A stretch of DNA of 64,000 nt from NCBI RefSeq assembly GCF_016801775.1, contig NZ_CP069004.1, forward strand, positions 1,612,001-1,676,000, in the 5' to 3' direction. Shown in pieces: positions 60,458 to 64,000 of this stretch. The DNA is from Sulfitobacter mediterraneus. Lineage in GTDB: Bacteria > Pseudomonadota > Alphaproteobacteria > Rhodobacterales > Rhodobacteraceae. The notes below the pieces were generated by a model that had not been told where the DNA came from, searched no databases, and saw nothing but the letters and a program-made list of their open reading frames with translations. Every line of letters begins with the position of its first letter. Within the stretch, counting starts at the first letter, position 1. A program made the position numbers and the translations under genes.

Positions 60458-60954
60458 GCACGCCAGCCGAAAACCTGCCTGAGGGCGGCTCACCCCGCCC
60501 GACGGACAACGCCGATCTCCACCTCTGTATCTTTACCGCCATCATTGCGGCTGGATTATACGCAGGTGCATCGGTGCTGCCACCGCCAACATTTGATCCT
60601 TTGGGATCGGCTGCCGTGCCAAAGGCAGTGGCTGTTGTTCTGGCCGGTTTGGCACTGCTTGTGCTGATGCCCTATGTGCGGCAGCGGCGGCAATCGGGAG
60701 CCACCGGCGAGGCCTCCCTTCAAGGAGCCGCAAACGGGGCCGGCATTGTGCTGTTGGCATTGCTTTATACCGGCGTGCTGGATTTCCGGATTGTCCCCTT
60801 CTGGCTAGCAACACTCCTGTTCATCCCCGCAGCAGGCGCCATCATCCGGCCTGAACGGTCGGTGCTGATCGTGAACCTGATCATTGGTTTGATCCTCGGC
60901 GTTGGCGGCCAGTGGATCTTTACGAAATTCTTTTACATGGATCTGCCGGTGTAA
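60454..60954 (+). CDS. Tripartite tricarboxylate transporter, small membrane subunit (TctB-type)
   Basis: Membrane protein of 166 residues with four helices, as in TctB. A polar N-terminus of about 22 residues leads into LCIFTAIIAAGLYAGAS. It overlaps TctC by 4 bp (ATGA) and precedes TctA by 3 bp. TctB proteins vary greatly in sequence, so assignment is by length, hydrophobicity and position. Confidence 0.9.
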   Translation: MSTPAENLPEGGSPRPTDNADLHLCIFTAIIAAGLYAGASVLPPPTFDPLGSAAVPKAVAVVLAGLALLVLMPYVRQRRQSGATGEASLQGAANGAGIVLLALLYTGVLDFRIVPFWLATLLFIPAAGAIIRPERSVLIVNLIIGLILGVGGQWIFTKFFYMDLPV

Positions 60955-60957
60955 ACT

Positions 60958-62442
60958 ATGACTGAAGCTCTGTTTTCTGCCCTCATACAGGTCATGCAAT
61001 TTCCAACCGTGCTTTGGCTGATCCTCGGTGTTGGCTGCGGTATCGTGGTTGGTGCTATCCCTGGCCTCGGCGGCGGGATGCTTATCTCGCTGACCATTCC
61101 GCTGACATTCGGGATGAACGCGACCGATGCGCTGGTGATGATGATTGGCATGTATGTCGGCGCTGTGTCCGGCGGAATGGTCAGCGCGACCCTGCTGCGC
61201 ATGCCCGGAACGCCCTCGGCTGTCATGACCACATTTGACGGCCACCCGATGGCGGCCCGCGGCGAAGCGGGCAGAGCCTTGGGTCTTGGCGTCACCGCCT
61301 CTTTGGTAGGTGGATTGATCGCAGGTGTTTTTCTGGTTGTCATGTCCCCGCCGCTGGCCAAGCTGGCGCTGACCTTCGGACCCTGGGAATATTTCAGCAT
61401 GGTGTTGCTGGCGATGGTCCTGATCGCCGCGTTGTCCAAAGGCTCGATGGCAAAAGGCCTGCTTGGCGGCGCGCTTGGCATTGCCTTTGCCCTGCCTGGC
61501 CTGAATGAAAGCGATGGTCAATTGCGTTTGACCTTTGGTGTGGATGAGCTTGCGGACGGATTCAACCTATTGCCCGTCCTGCTGGGTGTTTTTGTGATGA
61601 GCCAAATCATCAGAGACACCGCAGCCGCTGCCACCCGCGGCGCGCCGCCGATCATGGCAAAGTTTGACAAGACAAAACTGCCGGGCTTGCGCGACTTGCG
61701 TCGCCACGGCGGCAATATGTTCCGCTCTTCTGTGATCGGCACCTTTGTCGGTGTTCTGCCCGGCGTTGGCGCCTCCATCGCGTCGATGATCGCCTATGGC
61801 ACCGCCAGAAGCTTTTCCAAGACCCCCGAAAAGTTCGGCACGGGCTGCGAAGAAGGCATCGTCGCCTCGGAATCGGCCAACAATTCGAACGTTGGCGGGG
61901 CCTTGGTTCCGCTGATCACCATGGGCATTCCCGGAAGCCCCATCGATGCGATCCTTCTGGGGGCATTGGTGCTGCACCAAATCCAGCCCGGTCCGCTTTT
62001 GTTTGTAACCAACGGTGAGTTTGTCTGGGCCCTGATGGCGGCCTACCTGATCGCCAATGTCTTGATGTTCGCCATGATGGTTCTTGCGCTGCCGGCATTG
62101 GCACGGATCGTGCGGATCAAAACCGCCTACCTGATGCCTGCCATCTTTGTGTTCTGCGTCATCGGTGCTTTTGGTCTGTCGAACCGGATGTTTGATGTCT
62201 ACGTGGTGATCGGGTTTGGCCTCGTTGGGGTCTTGCTCGAACGGGCAAAGGTGCCTGTCGGCCCCTTCGTCATCGGCTTTGTGCTGGCCAGCATTCTGGA
62301 AGCAGAGCTGCGGTCCGGCTTGCAGGCCTCTGGCGGGTCTTATCTGCCCATGCTGACCCGGCCTGTCAGCCTTTTCTTTGTGCTTTCTGCCGGGGTTCTG
62401 CTGGCCCTGCAAATGATCCCCCGGCGCGGCGACAAAACATGA
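60958..62442 (+). CDS. Tripartite tricarboxylate transporter, large membrane subunit (TctA-type)
   Basis: Inner-membrane transport subunit of 494 residues with about 12 helices. The conserved repeats are VVGAIPGLGGGMLISLTIPL (about 32-51) and GVLPGVGASIASMIAYGTAR (about 265-284), followed by EEGIVASESANNSNVGGA. This is characteristic of TctA. It forms the transporter with TctB and TctC. The stop overlaps the amidohydrolase start by 4 bp, so import and degradation are linked. Confidence 0.95.
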   Translation: MTEALFSALIQVMQFPTVLWLILGVGCGIVVGAIPGLGGGMLISLTIPLTFGMNATDALVMMIGMYVGAVSGGMVSATLLRMPGTPSAVMTTFDGHPMAARGEAGRALGLGVTASLVGGLIAGVFLVVMSPPLAKLALTFGPWEYFSMVLLAMVLIAALSKGSMAKGLLGGALGIAFALPGLNESDGQLRLTFGVDELADGFNLLPVLLGVFVMSQIIRDTAAAATRGAPPIMAKFDKTKLPGLRDLRRHGGNMFRSSVIGTFVGVLPGVGASIASMIAYGTARSFSKTPEKFGTGCEEGIVASESANNSNVGGALVPLITMGIPGSPIDAILLGALVLHQIQPGPLLFVTNGEFVWALMAAYLIANVLMFAMMVLALPALARIVRIKTAYLMPAIFVFCVIGAFGLSNRMFDVYVVIGFGLVGVLLERAKVPVGPFVIGFVLASILEAELRSGLQASGGSYLPMLTRPVSLFFVLSAGVLLALQMIPRRGDKT

Positions 62443-63278
62443 CGAACCGCTGCACAGAAACACTTCGGCTGCGCCCCGATGCCGGGGCCTGCGACACCCA
62501 CATCCATTTCTTTGCGGCAGGGGTAAAACGGGCCAAGAGCGCGCAAAAACCGTTGCCCCCACCCTGCGGGCGCAGCGAATATACCAAGGTGCAAGAGGCG
62601 TTGGGGCTCAGCCGGGCGATTCTGGTCCAGCCCACACATTACGGGCAAGACAATTCTGTGCAGCTTGGCGCTGTGGCGCAGTTCGACGGCAATGCACGTA
62701 TGGTGGCGGTGGTTTCCCCCGATGTCTCCGATGCGCAGCTTCACGATCTGCACCAGCGCGGAGTACGCGGCTTGCGCTATTTTTTGCTGGATGGGGGGGC
62801 AGTTACCCGCGACGGGCTGGTGCAAACCGCCCAGCGCATCGCACCCTTGGGGTGGCACATTGAGATACAGGTCAACGGGCGCGAACTGCCCGATCTGGTT
62901 TCGACACTTTGTGCTCTGCCTTGCGATGTCGTCATCGCACATATCGGCAGGTTCCTCCCTCCTGTCAAAGTCACACATCATGCGTTCCGCACATTGCTCA
63001 CGCTTGTGGACGCCGGGGCCTGGGTGAAAATCTCGGCGCCCTATGTCAATTCGCGCAGCGGCGGACCGGATTTTGAGGATGTCGCCGCAGAGGCACGTGC
63101 CTTGATTGCACATGCGCCCGGCCGGATGCTTTGGGCTTCAAACTGGCCGCATACCAACGATGTCCCCGCCCCGTCAGAAACGCATTTGCTCAACCTTCTG
63201 CTGGATTGGTGTAATGAGGATCCGGAGACCTACAACCGGATACTCTGCGCCAACCCCGCGCAGCTTTACGGGTTCTGA
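62439..63278 (+). CDS. Amidohydrolase, 2-pyrone-4,6-dicarboxylate-lactonase-like
   Basis: Amidohydrolase-2-family hydrolase of 279 residues. The HxH motif is ACDTHIHFF (about 18-26), VIAHIGRFLP (about 165) gives the next ligand, and the C-terminal active-site segment is LWASNWPHTND (about 231-241). Related lactonases commonly have Asp at the N of SNWPH, so this enzyme may differ. A lactone or related ring compound with carboxylates is a plausible substrate. The gene is coupled with TctA by overlap and precedes a dehydratase-like gene. Confidence 0.85.
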   Translation: MTNRCTETLRLRPDAGACDTHIHFFAAGVKRAKSAQKPLPPPCGRSEYTKVQEALGLSRAILVQPTHYGQDNSVQLGAVAQFDGNARMVAVVSPDVSDAQLHDLHQRGVRGLRYFLLDGGAVTRDGLVQTAQRIAPLGWHIEIQVNGRELPDLVSTLCALPCDVVIAHIGRFLPPVKVTHHAFRTLLTLVDAGAWVKISAPYVNSRSGGPDFEDVAAEARALIAHAPGRMLWASNWPHTNDVPAPSETHLLNLLLDWCNEDPETYNRILCANPAQLYGF

Positions 63279-63297
63279 AACCGGTCAGGAAAATGCG

Positions 63298-64000
63298 ATG
63301 ACGGCCCTGCAAGACTTTGATGGATATCACAGGCCCAATGGTTTGGTGGGCGTCCGCAACCATGTTCTTGTGCTGTCCGTGACGGGGCTGACCACCGCCC
63401 CCGCCCGGCAGATCGGCGCAGCAGTGCAAGGGTGCCACGTCGTAACGATGCCCTATTCGACCGGATTGATCGGCCAGGACCGAGAAGTACATTACCGCGC
63501 CCTTGTCGGCCTGGCCTGCAACCCCAACAATGGCGCCGTTCTCCTGATAAGCGACCACAAGCCCAAAGCGGAAACACTGGCCCAAGCCATCAAGGCAGAA
63601 GGTCAAACTGTCCAGATCCTGACCTTGAACGAGGTGGAACAAGACCCCGTCGATCTTGTTGCGAAAGGCACACGCATGGCTGCGCAACTGGCCAAAGACC
63701 TGTCCAGCCAGCGCCGCGCACCCGCGCCGGTTTCTGCACTGCGCGTTGGATTGAAATGCGGGCGGTCCGACCCCAGTTCAGGTCTGATCGCCAATCCCAG
63801 CACCGGGGCTTTTATCGACCAATTGATTGCACAGGGCGGCACCGCCATCTTTGGCGAGGTCGTTGAATGGATCGGGGCGGAGCATCTCTTGGCAGCGCGG
63901 GCCGCGTCAGCAGAAATTGCAGATCGGCTTGTCACCCTCCCCGCAGGGCGCGAAGCCTCTGCCATGACCACCGGTCTCGACCTGATGGGCAGCAATCCCA
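63298..64000 (+). CDS. UxaA-family hydrolase/dehydratase, 5' portion (altronate/galactarate dehydratase-like)
   Basis: Start of a protein of the altronate/D-galactarate dehydratase family, 234 codons before the window edge. The N-terminal motif GYHRPNGLVGVRNHVLVL (about 9-26) and the block GLKCGRSDPSSGLIANPSTG (about 151-170) are characteristic. Such enzymes dehydrate sugar acids, here presumably an imported acid, but the specific substrate is not known. It follows the amidohydrolase gene by 19 bp. The C-terminal part lies outside the window. Confidence 0.88.
   Translation, partial: MTALQDFDGYHRPNGLVGVRNHVLVLSVTGLTTAPARQIGAAVQGCHVVTMPYSTGLIGQDREVHYRALVGLACNPNNGAVLLISDHKPKAETLAQAIKAEGQTVQILTLNEVEQDPVDLVAKGTRMAAQLAKDLSSQRRAPAPVSALRVGLKCGRSDPSSGLIANPSTGAFIDQLIAQGGTAIFGEVVEWIGAEHLLAARAASAEIADRLVTLPAGREASAMTTGLDLMGSNP

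Noticed and set aside
1..64000. CRISPR array, insertion sequence, prophage, rRNA operon
   Set aside because: No regularly spaced repeats, transposase, integrase or phage structural genes were seen, and no rRNA sequence.

Overview
The window looks like the chromosome of an alphaproteobacterium of the family Rhodobacteraceae, probably a marine Roseobacter-group organism. This is inferred from the GC-rich coding, a DUF1127 protein next to a LysR regulator, a 55-residue L33 gene, a Bax-inhibitor-like protein, an RTX/DUF4214 secreted protein, tripartite tricarboxylate transport genes, and short intergenic repeats of the kind common in this family. I see no rRNA, prophage, insertion sequence or CRISPR array. 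Most of the window is dense, and neighbouring genes often overlap by 4 bp.

Layout. 1-8.7 kb holds an SLC13-type permease, a YmdB-like phosphodiesterase, 5-formyl-THF cyclo-ligase, MgtE, two purine deaminases (guanine and 8-oxoguanine), a CAP-domain protein, HisN and a small XRE regulator. 9-20 kb holds a LysR regulator, the DUF1127 and Bax-inhibitor proteins, a P-loop kinase-like protein, rpmG, an SDR, the RNase P RNA gene (rnpB, minus strand), an amidase, an Excalibur lipoprotein, gatC-gatA, a metallo-hydrolase, two small membrane proteins, TadA and an RsuA/RluB-type pseudouridine synthase, followed by an MFS permease.

21.6-27.9 kb is a compact plus-strand run of small membrane protein, XpaC, TelA, DUF2927 lipoprotein, SPFH-GYF protein, cytochrome b561-like protein and double zinc-ribbon membrane protein. 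I read it as an envelope-stress or membrane-integrity module and consider it the best candidate for an incompletely described system. It runs directly into a nitroreductase and D-aminoacyl-tRNA deacylase.

29-45 kb holds a cupin, a CocE/NonD hydrolase with a complete dipeptide-type ABC importer, an RTX/DUF4214 protein, a MarR-isochorismatase operon with a twin-palindrome operator, an outer-membrane barrel protein, a nucleotide pyrophosphatase-like enzyme, an acyl-CoA synthetase overlapping an esterase, and a BON-LysM protein. An ABC exporter and tRNA-Gly(UCC) follow.

47.7-64 kb is catabolic. A nine-gene minus-strand operon encodes an FAD oxidoreductase, crotonase-fold enzyme, CoA-transferase, DapA-like protein, NAD-epimerase-like protein, NitT/TauT-type ABC importer and enolase-superfamily enzyme, facing a GntR/FCD regulator. 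Several of its enzymes lack the usual catalytic residues, so its substrate is unknown. Next to it, a LysR regulator faces a TctC-TctB-TctA importer, a lactonase-like amidohydrolase and an altronate/galactarate dehydratase-like gene that runs off the end of the window.
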